From Methylotenera sp. G11 (lineage in GTDB: Bacteria; Pseudomonadota; Gammaproteobacteria; Burkholderiales; Methylophilaceae), in assembly GCF_000799735.1 (NCBI RefSeq), contig NZ_JUHH01000001.1, positions 1,240,001-1,304,000 on the forward strand: 64,000 nt of DNA, given 5' to 3'. The stretch's first letter is position 1. The number at the start of each line of letters is the position of its first letter. The notes below the pieces were generated by a model. It made no database searches. It was not told the origin of the DNA and saw only the letters and a program-made list of their open reading frames with translations. Position numbers and translations under genes: made by a program. Positions 26,058 to 36,332 of this stretch are shown in pieces.

Positions 26058-27260
26058 ATGCGCATTCTCATTATCAGTTCACAGCAAACATTCAGACAGC
26101 AAGTGCAGGCAATTTGCCTGCGATTGCCTGACCGTATTGTTAGCTTACGTACGGCAGAGTCCATTGGCCAGGGCTTAGAACTGGCATTACAATTTGAAGC
26201 CCAGGTAGTTTTTATTGATCTGACCAGGAACATAGAAGCCGGCATTCTAGCCATAGAGCAATTGGCGCTGATCACCAATCGTATGGTGGTAGTGAGTATA
26301 GATAAATTCAGTACTGAATTTATGTCGCGTACCATAAGGGCAGGTGCGCGTGAGATTCTAGCCCAGCCAGTTCAGGAAGAGGATATCCATCAGATCATTC
26401 AGAAAACGGAACTGTTATTGACGGGTAACAGTTCGCAGCAGCCAGAGCGCACCGGTAAGATATTCATGTGTTTTTCAAGCAAAGGCGGTGTAGGAAAGAC
26501 CACACTTGCATGCAACCTTGCCATCACTTTGCAGCAGAGATTCGGTAACAATCAAGTTGCCCTCATTGATGCCAATACTGAAGCGCCAAATATCGCACCC
26601 ATGCTGGATCTGCGCCCGCAGAGATGGCTTCGCGATGCCATTGCAGAGTATCGACGCCTTGACTCCGAACTGTTAAAAGAGCTGATGACAGTTCACGAAC
26701 CCTCTGGTTTGAATGTGCTGGCACATAGTGGCGACAACCCTCTTGGGTTGGATTTTTCTGAAGACCAGCTATCTAAAATTTTGTTAGTTGCCAAAGGCAC
26801 GTATGACTGGGTTGTTGTGGATACTTTCCCATTACTTTCTAGCCTTAACCTTTCTCTAATGGATCTATCAGATGAGATTTTACTGGTTACAGAAGGTGTA
26901 GTGCCTTCACTTCGCAGTGCACGGCATAATCTCGAAATGTTAAAAAAAGCTGGCTACAACGAAAATAGAATACGAATCATTTTAAATAAATATACCCCCT
27001 TCAAAGGCAATGTATCCCCTGAGTTAGTTGAGGAAACATTAGCCTGGCCGATTAAAGACGTTATCCCATACGATGTACATTCCACCATTGCTGCGAACAG
27101 CGGGTTACCGCTAGTACAAATGTTTCCAGACCGTGATGTCACGCTGGCTATTGCTGACCTGGTAGATGCCCTAACCGGTGTAGAGTCTGCACCAGCATTG
27201 CCTGAGGCTTTTATTGAACGTCAATTGCGACTATTCCGTAACTGGTTAAATATTAATTGA
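26058..27260 (+). CDS. tadZ: TadZ/CpaE pilus localisation ATPase
   Basis: A 400-residue protein with an atypical receiver domain (residues 1-120, RILIISSQQTFRQQVQAI; VVFIDLTRNIEAGI) followed by a MinD/ParA-type ATPase with the deviant Walker A SSKGGVGKTTLACNLA and VALIDANTEAPNIA. TadZ places the pilus machine at a pole. Its TGA stop overlaps the tadA start by one base, typical of coupled tad genes. Confidence 0.92.
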   Translation: MRILIISSQQTFRQQVQAICLRLPDRIVSLRTAESIGQGLELALQFEAQVVFIDLTRNIEAGILAIEQLALITNRMVVVSIDKFSTEFMSRTIRAGAREILAQPVQEEDIHQIIQKTELLLTGNSSQQPERTGKIFMCFSSKGGVGKTTLACNLAITLQQRFGNNQVALIDANTEAPNIAPMLDLRPQRWLRDAIAEYRRLDSELLKELMTVHEPSGLNVLAHSGDNPLGLDFSEDQLSKILLVAKGTYDWVVVDTFPLLSSLNLSLMDLSDEILLVTEGVVPSLRSARHNLEMLKKAGYNENRIRIILNKYTPFKGNVSPELVEETLAWPIKDVIPYDVHSTIAANSGLPLVQMFPDRDVTLAIADLVDALTGVESAPALPEAFIERQLRLFRNWLNIN

Positions 27261-28654
27261 TGGAAAATTCCAATACAAAAACACTACGTGGCGAACTGCG
27301 CGAGCACGATCAATCAGTAGAGCGTAATTTACTGGCTGAACGGGTAGTGGCTCTCAATCAAACGGCCATGCAGACTGGCTTACTGCAGCAGACGGAAACT
27401 CCGGGAGTTACTGCATCCACCTACACTCAGATCAGGCATAAACTACATCGCGGTTTGCTGGATTTACTGAACCCACAGGCGGTAAGCAACGCAACATTTG
27501 AACAGATTAAAAATGCTGTTGAAGACTATGTCATGACAGCGCTAGTGCAAGAATCCCTACCATTATCCCGGCATGAGCGCGGCCGCCTAGTAGAAGATCT
27601 GCTATACGAAGTATTAGGTTTAGGCCCCCTGTCACCGTTAATGACTGACTCAACCGTGTCTGATATTCTGGTAAATGGTCCACATCATATATTTGTTGAG
27701 CGCCATGGCTTGCTGGAGATGACAGATGTGCATTTTCACGATGATGAACATTTAATGTTGACCATCGAAAGAATACTGTCACGCGTTGGCCGTCGTGTGG
27801 ATGAGTCCAGCCCAATGGCGGACGCACGCCTGGCAGACGGAAGTCGTGTCAATGTGATCATTCCGCCATTAGCTTTTAAAGGCCCATCCATATCAATTCG
27901 TCGCTTTATGCGCAATATCCTTGAAGTAAATGAATTAGTGATGGGGGGAGCTCTCACCCAGGAAGCGGCCGACTTTCTAAAACTAGCAGTCAAAGCACAG
28001 CTCAACATCATCATTTCCGGCGGCACTGGTTCAGGTAAAACAACCATGCTGAATTGCCTCTCACAATATATTGATGATGGTGAGCGTATTGTCACTATTG
28101 AAGACACTGCGGAACTTCAGTTGAACCAAGTACATGTGGTTGGTTTGGAGGCCAGACCGGCAAACACTGAAGGTAAAGGCAACGTTTCGATTAGAGACCT
28201 GGTTAAAAATAGCTTACGGATGCGGCCAGATCGCATCATTGTAGGTGAGGTACGGGGGGCAGAGGCGCTTGATATGCTGCAGGCCATGAATACCGGTCAC
28301 GATGGCTCATTGGCAACATTGCATTCCAATAGCCCAAGAGACACTTTGGCCAGGATGGAAACTATGATGTTAATGGCCGAGCTGGATTTACCCCAGCGTG
28401 TACTGCGTGAGCAAATTGCTTCAGCGGTTAACCTGATTGTGCATGTCAATCGCTACCCTAATGGCGCCAGAAAGGTATCTAACATTACCGAAGTAATTGG
28501 TATTGATAATGGGGTCATACTGACCCAGGATATTTTCGTGACCAGGCGAGAAGGCGAGCATATGGTAATGAAAGCCACCGGCATTATGCCTTCTATAGCG
28601 ACTATATTAGATGAACGCGGTATTGAGTTAGACAGCAATCTTTTCGCAACATAA
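27260..28654 (+). CDS. tadA: TadA/CpaF secretion ATPase
   Basis: A 464-residue hexameric motor ATPase that drives pilin assembly, and in this family often retraction too. Motifs: [17 protein letters not shown] (N-terminal domain), Walker [13 protein letters not shown], the Asp box [13 protein letters not shown], Walker [13 protein letters not shown], and the His box [23 protein letters not shown] at 27260 is chosen over the TTG three bases earlier because it overlaps the tadZ stop. Length and motifs are complete. Confidence 0.95.
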   Translation: MENSNTKTLRGELREHDQSVERNLLAERVVALNQTAMQTGLLQQTETPGVTASTYTQIRHKLHRGLLDLLNPQAVSNATFEQIKNAVEDYVMTALVQESLPLSRHERGRLVEDLLYEVLGLGPLSPLMTDSTVSDILVNGPHHIFVERHGLLEMTDVHFHDDEHLMLTIERILSRVGRRVDESSPMADARLADGSRVNVIIPPLAFKGPSISIRRFMRNILEVNELVMGGALTQEAADFLKLAVKAQLNIIISGGTGSGKTTMLNCLSQYIDDGERIVTIEDTAELQLNQVHVVGLEARPANTEGKGNVSIRDLVKNSLRMRPDRIIVGEVRGAEALDMLQAMNTGHDGSLATLHSNSPRDTLARMETMMLMAELDLPQRVLREQIASAVNLIVHVNRYPNGARKVSNITEVIGIDNGVILTQDIFVTRREGEHMVMKATGIMPSIATILDERGIELDSNLFAT

Positions 28655-28660
28655 AAATAT

Positions 28661-29608
28661 ATGTTTTACATCATTGCATTATTAATATTGGTTTTGTTCA
28701 GTTTGCTGGTATTCGATTACATTGTAACGTCCAGAGAAGACAGGATACGCGAACGTCTTTTAGAGGGTGTGTTAGGTACGGATGAGGAAGATATCAGCCT
28801 ATGGGCCGATGCTGCGGATTTGCTGAAAGTTGATGCATTTCGTCAATTAATCGAGAAAAGTACACTCACAAGAAGTTTTGATATCAAGCTAAAACGTTCC
28901 GGTTTGGAAATATCACTCATCAAAGGCCTGATATTAATGGTACTCGGTGCAGTATCAGGGGCTTTAGTCGCCTATTACTATTTCGATAATATATCTGCGG
29001 CAGTTGCAGGTGTATTGATAATCCCAGGCGTAATGTGGTTTTTGCTTAGTCATTTAGCGCAGCGCCGCTTAAAAAAGCATGATCAGCAGCTGCCGGCCTT
29101 AATCACAGGCTTAATTACGACCATGGGCGCTGGCGGCACACCAATGCAGGCGTTGCAAGTTGCTTCAAAAAATGCCCCCAAACCGATTTCAGAGTCAGTA
29201 GAAATGTTGGTCAACGGCATGCAAATCGGCAGGTCACCCAACGCTGCATGGAAAGATTGGTCTGAATTCTGGGATACGCCATCATGCAAATTAATTTCAA
29301 CTGGAGTGCGTCTTAAATGGGAATCAGGCGGCCAGATGACTGCAATACTGGTGCATATTCTTGAAACACTGGAGTTTCATAAACGCATGGAACTAAGGGT
29401 GAGTACGCTCACCGCACAAGCAAAACTGTCTGCATGGGTATTATCCACCCTGCCCGTTGCATTAGCGCTACTTACCAATGCATACCGCCCAGATCTTTTT
29501 GATTCCATGCTAACGGACCGTTTGGGAATCAAATTACTGATTGCTGCCGGCGTGATGACGCTAGTGGGTTTTATCTGGTTACGTAAAATCGCACGTCTTA
29601 AGAATTAG
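28661..29608 (+). CDS. tadB: TadB inner-membrane platform protein
   Basis: A 315-residue member of the T2SF (GspF-like) family. Membrane segments lie near residues 2-20, 86-125 and 262-311. The cytoplasmic T2SF domain contains LPALITGLITTMGAGGTPMQ and the segment VRLKWESGGQMTAILVHILE. With TadC it forms the inner-membrane core that TadA turns. It begins six bases after tadA. Confidence 0.93.
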   Translation: MFYIIALLILVLFSLLVFDYIVTSREDRIRERLLEGVLGTDEEDISLWADAADLLKVDAFRQLIEKSTLTRSFDIKLKRSGLEISLIKGLILMVLGAVSGALVAYYYFDNISAAVAGVLIIPGVMWFLLSHLAQRRLKKHDQQLPALITGLITTMGAGGTPMQALQVASKNAPKPISESVEMLVNGMQIGRSPNAAWKDWSEFWDTPSCKLISTGVRLKWESGGQMTAILVHILETLEFHKRMELRVSTLTAQAKLSAWVLSTLPVALALLTNAYRPDLFDSMLTDRLGIKLLIAAGVMTLVGFIWLRKIARLKN

Positions 29609-29617
29609 GGCAACGCT

Positions 29618-30469
29618 ATGATATTTATTATTATTCTGTTGCTAATTGGTTTGGTTGCTATTGGACTCATGTTTTTACGGCAATACAAAGTGCACCAGCA
29701 ACTTATTACAAGACTGCAATTTGGGTTCGATCAGCAACCAGAAGCAATTGATATTGTTGACCTTTCCGCTGGTGATTATGGCCTGCAGGGAAGCGAACGC
29801 ATTTATTATCATTTACGTGAGTTTCTGAATACCCCACAGGGGAAAATATTGATGTTTAGCCTAGGCGCTATCGTTGCAAGTGCAGCGCTTGCGATCATGG
29901 AAAAACCATTCCGCAGCATATTGCTTGGGGCCGGTGGCGGAGGTATTTTATTACTGACATCAGGTTTGTTTTTTCTTTATGTAAATAAAAAAGAAAAATT
30001 AAATAAAATACAAACAGAACTCCCAAATGCACTGGAGCTTCTAGCTGCAATCATGGAAGGAGGTATGGCATTTGAATCCGCACTAGTGCATATGCTGCGC
30101 GAGGCAGACCCTAAGCATCCGCTGTATTTCGATTTACTCATTGTGAGTGAGGCTATAAAAAAAGGACGTCGCCGCAATGAAGCACTGGCTTTATGGGCTA
30201 ACCGATGTGAACTGGTTTATATCTCAGATGTTGTATCCAGCATGATTCAAGCCGAACAAACGGGTGCTTCATTAGGCTCGGTACTCAAACACCATGCCCA
30301 AGCAGTGCTTCGCGAAAATGAAGCCGTGATCCAGAGACGTGCGGAGCGTCTACCGGTCCGTATGCTCATGCCAATGGCGGGCTGTATTTTACCGGCAGTA
30401 ATTATCGTCGCTGCAGGTCCTAGTATTGTTCGTATTATGCACATAATTGACGACATCATTTCCAAATGA
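29618..30469 (+). CDS. tadC: TadC inner-membrane platform protein
   Basis: A 283-residue T2SF-family protein, partner of TadB. It has an N-terminal membrane segment (FIIILLLIGLVAIGLMFL), two central segments, the T2SF domain (LPNALELLAAIMEGGMAFES; SSMIQAEQTGASLGSVLKHH) and a final membrane helix. Ten bases separate it from tadB. Its stop overlaps the DUF192 start (ATGA). Confidence 0.93.
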   Translation: MIFIIILLLIGLVAIGLMFLRQYKVHQQLITRLQFGFDQQPEAIDIVDLSAGDYGLQGSERIYYHLREFLNTPQGKILMFSLGAIVASAALAIMEKPFRSILLGAGGGGILLLTSGLFFLYVNKKEKLNKIQTELPNALELLAAIMEGGMAFESALVHMLREADPKHPLYFDLLIVSEAIKKGRRRNEALALWANRCELVYISDVVSSMIQAEQTGASLGSVLKHHAQAVLRENEAVIQRRAERLPVRMLMPMAGCILPAVIIVAAGPSIVRIMHIIDDIISK

Positions 30470-30819
30470 ACACACATAAAAACAACACCATTACTCTTGA
30501 ACGTACAGGGCAAGTGTTAGTTACCAAAATACGCTGTGCAAACAATTACTTTCTCAGGTTACGTGGGCTAATAGGCACTCCCGCACTGACAAAATCAGAA
30601 GGAATGTTAATCTCCCCTTGTAAGCAAGTGCATACACATTTCATGCGATATCCGATTGATGTAGTGTTTTTAGATAAACATTACACAGTCATTAGCAAGG
30701 TGATTGCAATGCAACCATGGCGCGTTTCCAGTTATGTAACTAATGCACTCCATGTCTTGGAGTTGCCTGCGAATACTGCAGCCATGCTAGAGCCGGCAGA
30801 TAAACTTATATTTCAGTAA
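30466..30819 (+). CDS. DUF192 family protein in the tad operon
   Basis: A 117-residue protein with the DUF192 pattern: RCANNYFLRLRGLIGTPAL, then ISPCKQVHTHFMRYPIDVVF and VLELPANTAAML. DUF192 proteins are small beta-rich proteins of unknown role, often exported; this one lacks a signal peptide. The four-base overlap with tadC makes a link to the Tad system likely, though no function is established. Confidence 0.85.
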   Translation: MNTHKNNTITLERTGQVLVTKIRCANNYFLRLRGLIGTPALTKSEGMLISPCKQVHTHFMRYPIDVVFLDKHYTVISKVIAMQPWRVSSYVTNALHVLELPANTAAMLEPADKLIFQ

Positions 30820-30832
30820 AGTTTGTTCATTT

Positions 30833-31270
30833 GTGAAGGAAGCAAAATTGCAGCAGCTAAGAAAATCTCAGCAATCTGATGGATATGAACATGTAATGAC
30901 TGCTGACCGAATTCCAGCAAGACCCAAACCAGCTAGTTTTCGACCAATTTATATAGAGCCGCAAAAATCTCAACAAAATAAAAATGCTGATGTAGCCGGT
31001 GCCGATGAAGCAGGGATTGCATGGTGGCAGACCAAGTATTTTAAACTTCTAATGATATTAATTTCGATGCTGGGCTTCGTTGTTTCGTCAGCCTGTTTAT
31101 TTGCAACATTATTGATTGATCCGAAACTCACCACTAACTTTGACGGCGAAGTGGGAATATTTTTCCAAAATATGTATGCTCATTATGGCACCGCCGGCGT
31201 CCTTACCTTTTGGGGAATCAGCCTTTTATATTTCTTTGCAATGGCCTACCGCAATGCGGTTAAATTCTGA
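30833..31270 (+). CDS. Two-helix membrane protein, last gene of the tad plus-strand operon
   Basis: A 145-residue protein with a polar 60-residue start and two membrane segments (FKLLMILISMLGFVVSSACLF read in parts, residues about 69-92; and VLTFWGISLLYFFAMAY near 120-137). It starts at GTG 30833, thirteen bases after the DUF192 stop. No family is recognised. Past it, 31271-31529 holds only a weak AGCCCA/TGGGCT stem followed by TATTTT. Confidence 0.65.
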   Translation: MKEAKLQQLRKSQQSDGYEHVMTADRIPARPKPASFRPIYIEPQKSQQNKNADVAGADEAGIAWWQTKYFKLLMILISMLGFVVSSACLFATLLIDPKLTTNFDGEVGIFFQNMYAHYGTAGVLTFWGISLLYFFAMAYRNAVKF

Positions 31271-31529
31271 ATTCGTGATAAAAATTGACTATGTTATTAA
31301 CAACGAGTTTCAAGTTGTTAGCTCAAACAGGATTAAATATGACCGAAGGCACTTGCCAGACTTCAAGCTCTAATCCTGGACACATGGGTATGCATTTGAA
31401 TTGAAAGCCCACTCCGGTGCTATAGCCTGCCAGATTTGGCCTGCCTTCAGATGGGCTATTTTAACTAAGCAAGGATTTATAAATGAGACTGGCTTCATTC
31501 TCATAATGGCACCAAAAGCAAACGAAATA

Positions 31530-32624
31530 TCAGTACTCACCGTATAAATTCAAATCCGGCGACTCTAAGCTGCGCTGTTGCTGATTGCCTTTTAATAGCA
31601 AGCTGTCGTCATTGGGGCTAAAGCGCTGACTATTTTCGGAGTCACTCCGGTAAGTTTCCGAAAATGGCCTTTGCTGTTTACGTTGAAGTCCGTTAATGAC
31701 AACAATGCTATCCGGATCCTTACTAGGCTTAGGCAGGCGTGTTGTCACTTTAACCTCTTTGACAGGAGTAAGACGCGAGTCATCGCTAAATGGCCTGAAT
31801 ACAACTCGCATAGGACTGCCAATGGTAGCCGCCAGCACCGAAACATGTGCATCTTCCGGTGTCATCTGCAGCACCACAAACGGCTCCTCATTAGAACGCT
31901 TATTTTGAGGCATGTTACGAGGCACATACATCACCTCGGCATTTTCCGCAATCAATGTAGCAGTCACGGCACTTGATGCCCCTACCGTGACAGCACCTGA
32001 TGTAGCAGCTTTCAGAGCTGCCCTTGCATTGGCTTTTGCTTGACCATCACCTGGACTCTCACCGCCCCATGCATCTGACGCCTGTTTTTCAAGTGCTCTG
32101 ATATTTGCGCCACTGGCCGCAGATGATGCTTGCCCGGCAGAAGACTCGATTGACAACAAATCAATTCTATCCCCTACACGCATGGTGTTTAAAGACCCAG
32201 GAAAAAGGTTTGCGCTAATATGCACGATACGCATACCCGGTTTAGCAATCCCTGAAAAACCAGAGTGTGCACCGGCTTCGGTAATATCTGACTCCTTAAA
32301 ATGCTCACTCGCTAATATTGTTCTTCTGGCGAATCTCCCGATAAATTCTTTAGGCGAAATTAATGCGTCTGCAGGCACCTCACTCGGTTTCAGATATGAA
32401 ATTCTAAACATTAGGCTGCTTATTCTAGAACCCATTTGAATATCCTGTTTGGCTACAGGAATTGCAATCGTACCAGGCGGCCTTTGTCGCTCTTGTTCGA
32501 CCTGTTTGGGTTTTGGTGAAAGTATAAAAAATGCAGCAATCGCTACTAATATCAGGAGAGTCATGATGATAATCATACGCTGACGTCTTTGCTGGCGGAT
32601 GCGGGTATTGTTCTGTTGTGCCAT
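31530..32624 (-). CDS. rcpC: RcpC/CpaB pilus assembly protein
   Basis: A 364-residue protein of the CpaB/RcpC family. It has a membrane anchor at residues 16-34 (MIIIMTLLILVAIAAFFIL), a SAF domain (IPVAKQDIQMGSRISSLMFR; LASEHFKESDI) and a conserved core, GMRIVHISANLFPGSLNTMRVGDRIDLL read in parts. It is periplasmic and thought to gate or stabilise the secretin. It is oriented against the first tad block and ends the second, minus-strand block. A Ser/Gln-rich tail of about 60 residues is not typical. Confidence 0.9.
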   Translation of the reverse strand: MAQQNNTRIRQQRRQRMIIIMTLLILVAIAAFFILSPKPKQVEQERQRPPGTIAIPVAKQDIQMGSRISSLMFRISYLKPSEVPADALISPKEFIGRFARRTILASEHFKESDITEAGAHSGFSGIAKPGMRIVHISANLFPGSLNTMRVGDRIDLLSIESSAGQASSAASGANIRALEKQASDAWGGESPGDGQAKANARAALKAATSGAVTVGASSAVTATLIAENAEVMYVPRNMPQNKRSNEEPFVVLQMTPEDAHVSVLAATIGSPMRVVFRPFSDDSRLTPVKEVKVTTRLPKPSKDPDSIVVINGLQRKQQRPFSETYRSDSENSQRFSPNDDSLLLKGNQQQRSLESPDLNLYGEY

Positions 32625-32720
32625 GTTAGTTACGCTAAAATTATGTTAATAAACTATTTGTTAATTTAAATTCAATGACTAAAGAATTGTCATGAGTTAA
32701 CGCTGTCGGGGGTGTTTTTA

Positions 32721-34286
32721 CTAATTGCATGACGAAACTGTAGTTCTTACCTGATCACCGATTTTATCGGGAGGTGTAATATCCACCTGATAACAACCTC
32801 TGAAATCTCTAAAACGTTTCACTGTAGGATTCTTACTTGAGCCAATTGGGCCTATTTCAGAGCCCGCTGTGCCAACCAATTGGTTGCTACCTGCCACACC
32901 TACATTGTTGGGGTTGTAAAAATATGGGAGCAGGCTCAGGTAATCATCCGGTAACTCCTGTAAGCCAAAGGTCAGAAAGGATTCAAAAATAGAGCGGTAA
33001 CGCGTTTGAACTTGCAAAGGAACTGAGCCAGTCCCTGCTGTCACCAGGTTATTACATTCACCATTCGCATCAAAACCAGAATCCCTGTAATCTGCACCAT
33101 TACAAACCAACTGAAAAGCTGGCCTGAATTGCTCGTTACCGGCAGAGCTTGGTACATATTTCAGATTTTCTCCGCTATCGTTACTGTCTCCAAAAAAGTA
33201 AAAGCCGGTCGCGCCTTTTAAATCACCTTCTGTTGGGCAATACTCGGTGCCTGCAGCTGTACCCGAACCACACATCTTCCCAGGTGGTTTCAACCATAAC
33301 TTATAGCCGTTTGCCAGGCAGCCATCCAAACGTTGAATAGTGATTACACCAGCGGCATTGTCCACACAAACCTTGGTGTATTGGGAATATAAAGCTTGAT
33401 TAAGCTTAGGCAGGCCTTCATACGTATCGGTACCGCTAACTAATTCCCCAATCTTTTTACCGGCAGATCCGTCACAATTGCTAACATCAATAGGCAACGG
33501 ATTAAATAAATAAATGCTCGTCTCATCCGGCAATCCATTATCGTACTCAGCGCCATCGCAATTTGGATGATTAAAATTACCAGGATTGCTGTGATCTCCA
33601 AGATTTTTCCTTTCTACGATGCCTGACTTGTTCACTAGCAATCTAGGCTCATGAGCACTCATACTCATATTTTTTGGCACCAGCCACTTTATAACGCCTG
33701 TAATTTGGCAATCCTCAATTTTTGTGGGAACAGGAGCATCTGTGCAAATTGGATAAAAATCCTCCGAAATTTCCAGATCTCTAAATTCAGTATCCGGATA
33801 AATATCATCGATCGCTGCCTTGATATGTGCTCGATTAGCTGCAAGGCTTAAATCGCAGGCATTGATTTTTATAGGAAGATTGGCACTAGCAGAATCAAAC
33901 GTTCCAGCAACATATTCAGCAGTGCAGTCAATGACATTAGGTACATTGATGTCATCGAACATATAACTATCAAAAACAGCCTGCCTATTTTCATCAACTC
34001 TTGCATTTAATTCAGTGACTGTTTCGCTACCAATTGGCTCAATCTGGTTCAATTTTGTATATGAGTATCCAATTGCATTAGCCCATTCATTTGCTGCAGC
34101 CTTGGCTCCATCACCGGTTTTACTGGCGTGATAAGCGGTAATTCCTAGCTCCGCGCCACCCATCACCACCATGACCAATAAAATCAGCAGAATCGCATAT
34201 TCCACCATAGCCTGCCCACGCTGCCTTAATGAAGGCAGCGCTGCAGTTTTGGAAGTGCATAGTGACGAAGTAATTTGCTTCAGCAT
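32721..34286 (-). CDS. TadE-like minor pilin with large exported domain
   Basis: A 521-residue protein starting with the TadE-like pseudopilin segment (RQRGQAMVEYAILLILLVMV, residues about 22-41). The rest is a soluble domain of about 460 residues with some 17 cysteines, suggesting several disulfides (NACDLSL, NHPNCDGAEYDNG, GKMCGSGTAAGTEYC). It is much larger than usual TadE/TadF proteins of about 150-200 residues. It may be a tip or adhesive minor pilin. Processing at the RGQ site by the TadV peptidase is likely. It lies between rcpC and the glycosyltransferase genes. Confidence 0.75.
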   Translation of the reverse strand: MLKQITSSLCTSKTAALPSLRQRGQAMVEYAILLILLVMVVMGGAELGITAYHASKTGDGAKAAANEWANAIGYSYTKLNQIEPIGSETVTELNARVDENRQAVFDSYMFDDINVPNVIDCTAEYVAGTFDSASANLPIKINACDLSLAANRAHIKAAIDDIYPDTEFRDLEISEDFYPICTDAPVPTKIEDCQITGVIKWLVPKNMSMSAHEPRLLVNKSGIVERKNLGDHSNPGNFNHPNCDGAEYDNGLPDETSIYLFNPLPIDVSNCDGSAGKKIGELVSGTDTYEGLPKLNQALYSQYTKVCVDNAAGVITIQRLDGCLANGYKLWLKPPGKMCGSGTAAGTEYCPTEGDLKGATGFYFFGDSNDSGENLKYVPSSAGNEQFRPAFQLVCNGADYRDSGFDANGECNNLVTAGTGSVPLQVQTRYRSIFESFLTFGLQELPDDYLSLLPYFYNPNNVGVAGSNQLVGTAGSEIGPIGSSKNPTVKRFRDFRGCYQVDITPPDKIGDQVRTTVSSCN

Positions 34287-34341
34287 AATTTAGCTGCTAA
34301 TTAACAAGCACACATTGTTGAACGCAAGGCAGAAAAACAGG

Positions 34342-35037
34342 CTAAGCCGCCTCTGCTTTCTGGCGGCGTTGCTCGACAACATGCATCGCATCAAACGCTT
34401 TTTGCCAAGTATCGGCATGTTCACAATCGGCGTACTCATCAAAATACGGGCCGCCTAATGTATAGTGAATTAATGCTGCATCAGGATTTGGTTGGTTATA
34501 ACCAACTAAGTGGTTCCATTCAATGGGTATCTCACCTATCTCATCATCACTACTTAGCCATTTAAACTGGTGCAATTCCAGACCAGTTGCAGTATTTACA
34601 AATTCCGGCGTCAGCGCTTTGCAGCGTGCGTTATTAAATAAAATCACGCTAGACCAGTTTTTCTTTTGATACTTAGTTTGTATTGCCCCTAGAAACTTGG
34701 TTTCTTCAATCGGATTATGATCATGCTTCACGCACATCACCGCATAACGGTCATCACGCATAGCCCATAGCTTGGCAATGTCTTCTGTCATGACCATGTC
34801 GCAATCCATGAAAACACTCCACCCTTCATAGTTCGAAAGATAAGGCGTCAAAAATCGTGAGAATGAAAACTGGGTAGACTGCAATGGATTAATATCGCGC
34901 GTATATAAATCCCCTAACTGACTAAGCATGATGGGCGCAATGCTTACGGGTTGCGTGGCATGACTGTGAATACTATGAGATAGCACATGAAAAGCTACAG
35001 TTTCTCTCGTATCAAAACCAATAAAAACAGGAATCAT
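34342..35037 (-). CDS. Glycosyltransferase (GT-A fold, DxD motif)
   Basis: A 231-residue protein. ATG at 35037 is chosen because GAGG lies six bases upstream and the product starts with the family pattern MIPVFIGFDTRETVAFHVLS. SVFMDCDMVMTEDI contains the DxD nucleotide-sugar/metal motif, and HYTLGGPYFDEY is the typical C-terminal part. It resembles small glycosyltransferases found in surface-polysaccharide loci. It sits inside the pilus block with an acyltransferase and the giant glycosyltransferase, so it may modify pilins or a surface glycan. Confidence 0.8.
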   Translation of the reverse strand: MIPVFIGFDTRETVAFHVLSHSIHSHATQPVSIAPIMLSQLGDLYTRDINPLQSTQFSFSRFLTPYLSNYEGWSVFMDCDMVMTEDIAKLWAMRDDRYAVMCVKHDHNPIEETKFLGAIQTKYQKKNWSSVILFNNARCKALTPEFVNTATGLELHQFKWLSSDDEIGEIPIEWNHLVGYNQPNPDAALIHYTLGGPYFDEYADCEHADTWQKAFDAMHVVEQRRQKAEAA

Positions 35038-35212
35038 ACAAACCTCAAATAGTTTATAAATAACTAATTGAGGACAGCAATAAATATGCCGCAATCGCTA
35101 TTGGAATAACTTATTGATTATATATATTATTTTTTAATCAAATACGATGGGGAAGTGGTTGTTATTATACAAATGGTTTATTTAAACCATTTATATGATA
35201 TTTGTATCGATG

Positions 35213-36319
35213 CTATTTAATATAAGCAACTCTTAAATTAAGAAAAGGTTTTTCGATCGCATTCCATGTAATGTCAGATATGGCAATAGTTATTGGTAAC
35301 ACCATAAATACCGATATTAATAAAACGTCCACTCTCGGCTCTCCAGTGAGTTTTGGTAACAACGCTGGATATTTGCACAGAAGCTGAATAATAGGAAAAT
35401 GAAGCAAATAAATAGAAAAACTCCGCACACCTATCCATTGAAGAAAAAGCCCGCACAATGACTTATTTTTCAATTGCGCACCTACAAAACCAACTATAAA
35501 TATAGCCCATATAGCGCCCTCTGCAGCAGGCCAAAGTGCCTTCCATGCGCCTGTAGACGGCCATCCGCCTAAAGAATGATAATAAACAAGGGCTAATAGA
35601 GATATTGGTATGCCAGCTAAAAAAAGTCTTCGGCATAAGTCTTTTGAAGGCAGATGATTCTTAAGCCAAAATGCTGCAAGCATGCCTAATAAGAATTGAT
35701 CAATACGTCCAGCCAAATGCCAATACGTTAAATCGCGCGCATCCCCCCCGAGAGTGACTGCCAGCACGCGTAATAAATTGACAGCAAGTAACCACATGGC
35801 AATAGTTTTAAATGGCTTATCTGCTGCCAGCTTAAAAAGAAGAGGGAATAACAGATAAAATTGGAATTCCACGCCAATCGCCCAGGCCATCGCTGTTAAT
35901 GGCCCTGTTTCTAATGATTGAAAATCAGCCAAAGGCAAAACCATAGACAGGAATGATGGTAGGTTAAAAGCTTTGGGTGTTGCTGCCAGAGCCACAAATA
36001 TTAAAGTTAAATAAAGTGGATAAATTCTCAAAAAACGATTAGTGATAAAACCGGCGTAATTAATAGTTTTGCCGATAGAGCCATAAGTAAAAATAAATCC
36101 TGAAAGCACCATGAATAAAGCTACTGCAGTATGGCCTTCAATCAGAGGGATTAGTAAAGGATTGTTGCTGAACTCCCACATCGATACACCACTAAACGGT
36201 TTATTGTTTTTAACATAACTGCCAATCAGTTGATATGCGTGAAAAAACAAAATCCAAATAGCAGCAATACCACGAATCTGGTCAATAGCGGGAATATAAC
36301 TAATATTTTTACTCTGCAT
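35213..36319 (-). CDS. Acyltransferase-3 family membrane protein
   Basis: A 368-residue integral membrane acyltransferase that would add acetyl or similar groups to a glycan. The start YIPAIDQIRGIAAIWILFFHAY has the family's catalytic His and Arg region. About ten membrane helices follow. The ending FSIYLLHFPIIQLL and AIEKPFLNLR is characteristic. The ATG at 36319 lies after the stop of the giant gene; a GTG 27 bases upstream is also possible and would overlap it. Confidence 0.9.
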   Translation of the reverse strand: MQSKNISYIPAIDQIRGIAAIWILFFHAYQLIGSYVKNNKPFSGVSMWEFSNNPLLIPLIEGHTAVALFMVLSGFIFTYGSIGKTINYAGFITNRFLRIYPLYLTLIFVALAATPKAFNLPSFLSMVLPLADFQSLETGPLTAMAWAIGVEFQFYLLFPLLFKLAADKPFKTIAMWLLAVNLLRVLAVTLGGDARDLTYWHLAGRIDQFLLGMLAAFWLKNHLPSKDLCRRLFLAGIPISLLALVYYHSLGGWPSTGAWKALWPAAEGAIWAIFIVGFVGAQLKNKSLCGLFLQWIGVRSFSIYLLHFPIIQLLCKYPALLPKLTGEPRVDVLLISVFMVLPITIAISDITWNAIEKPFLNLRVAYIK

Positions 36320-36332
36320 AACTAATATCGGT

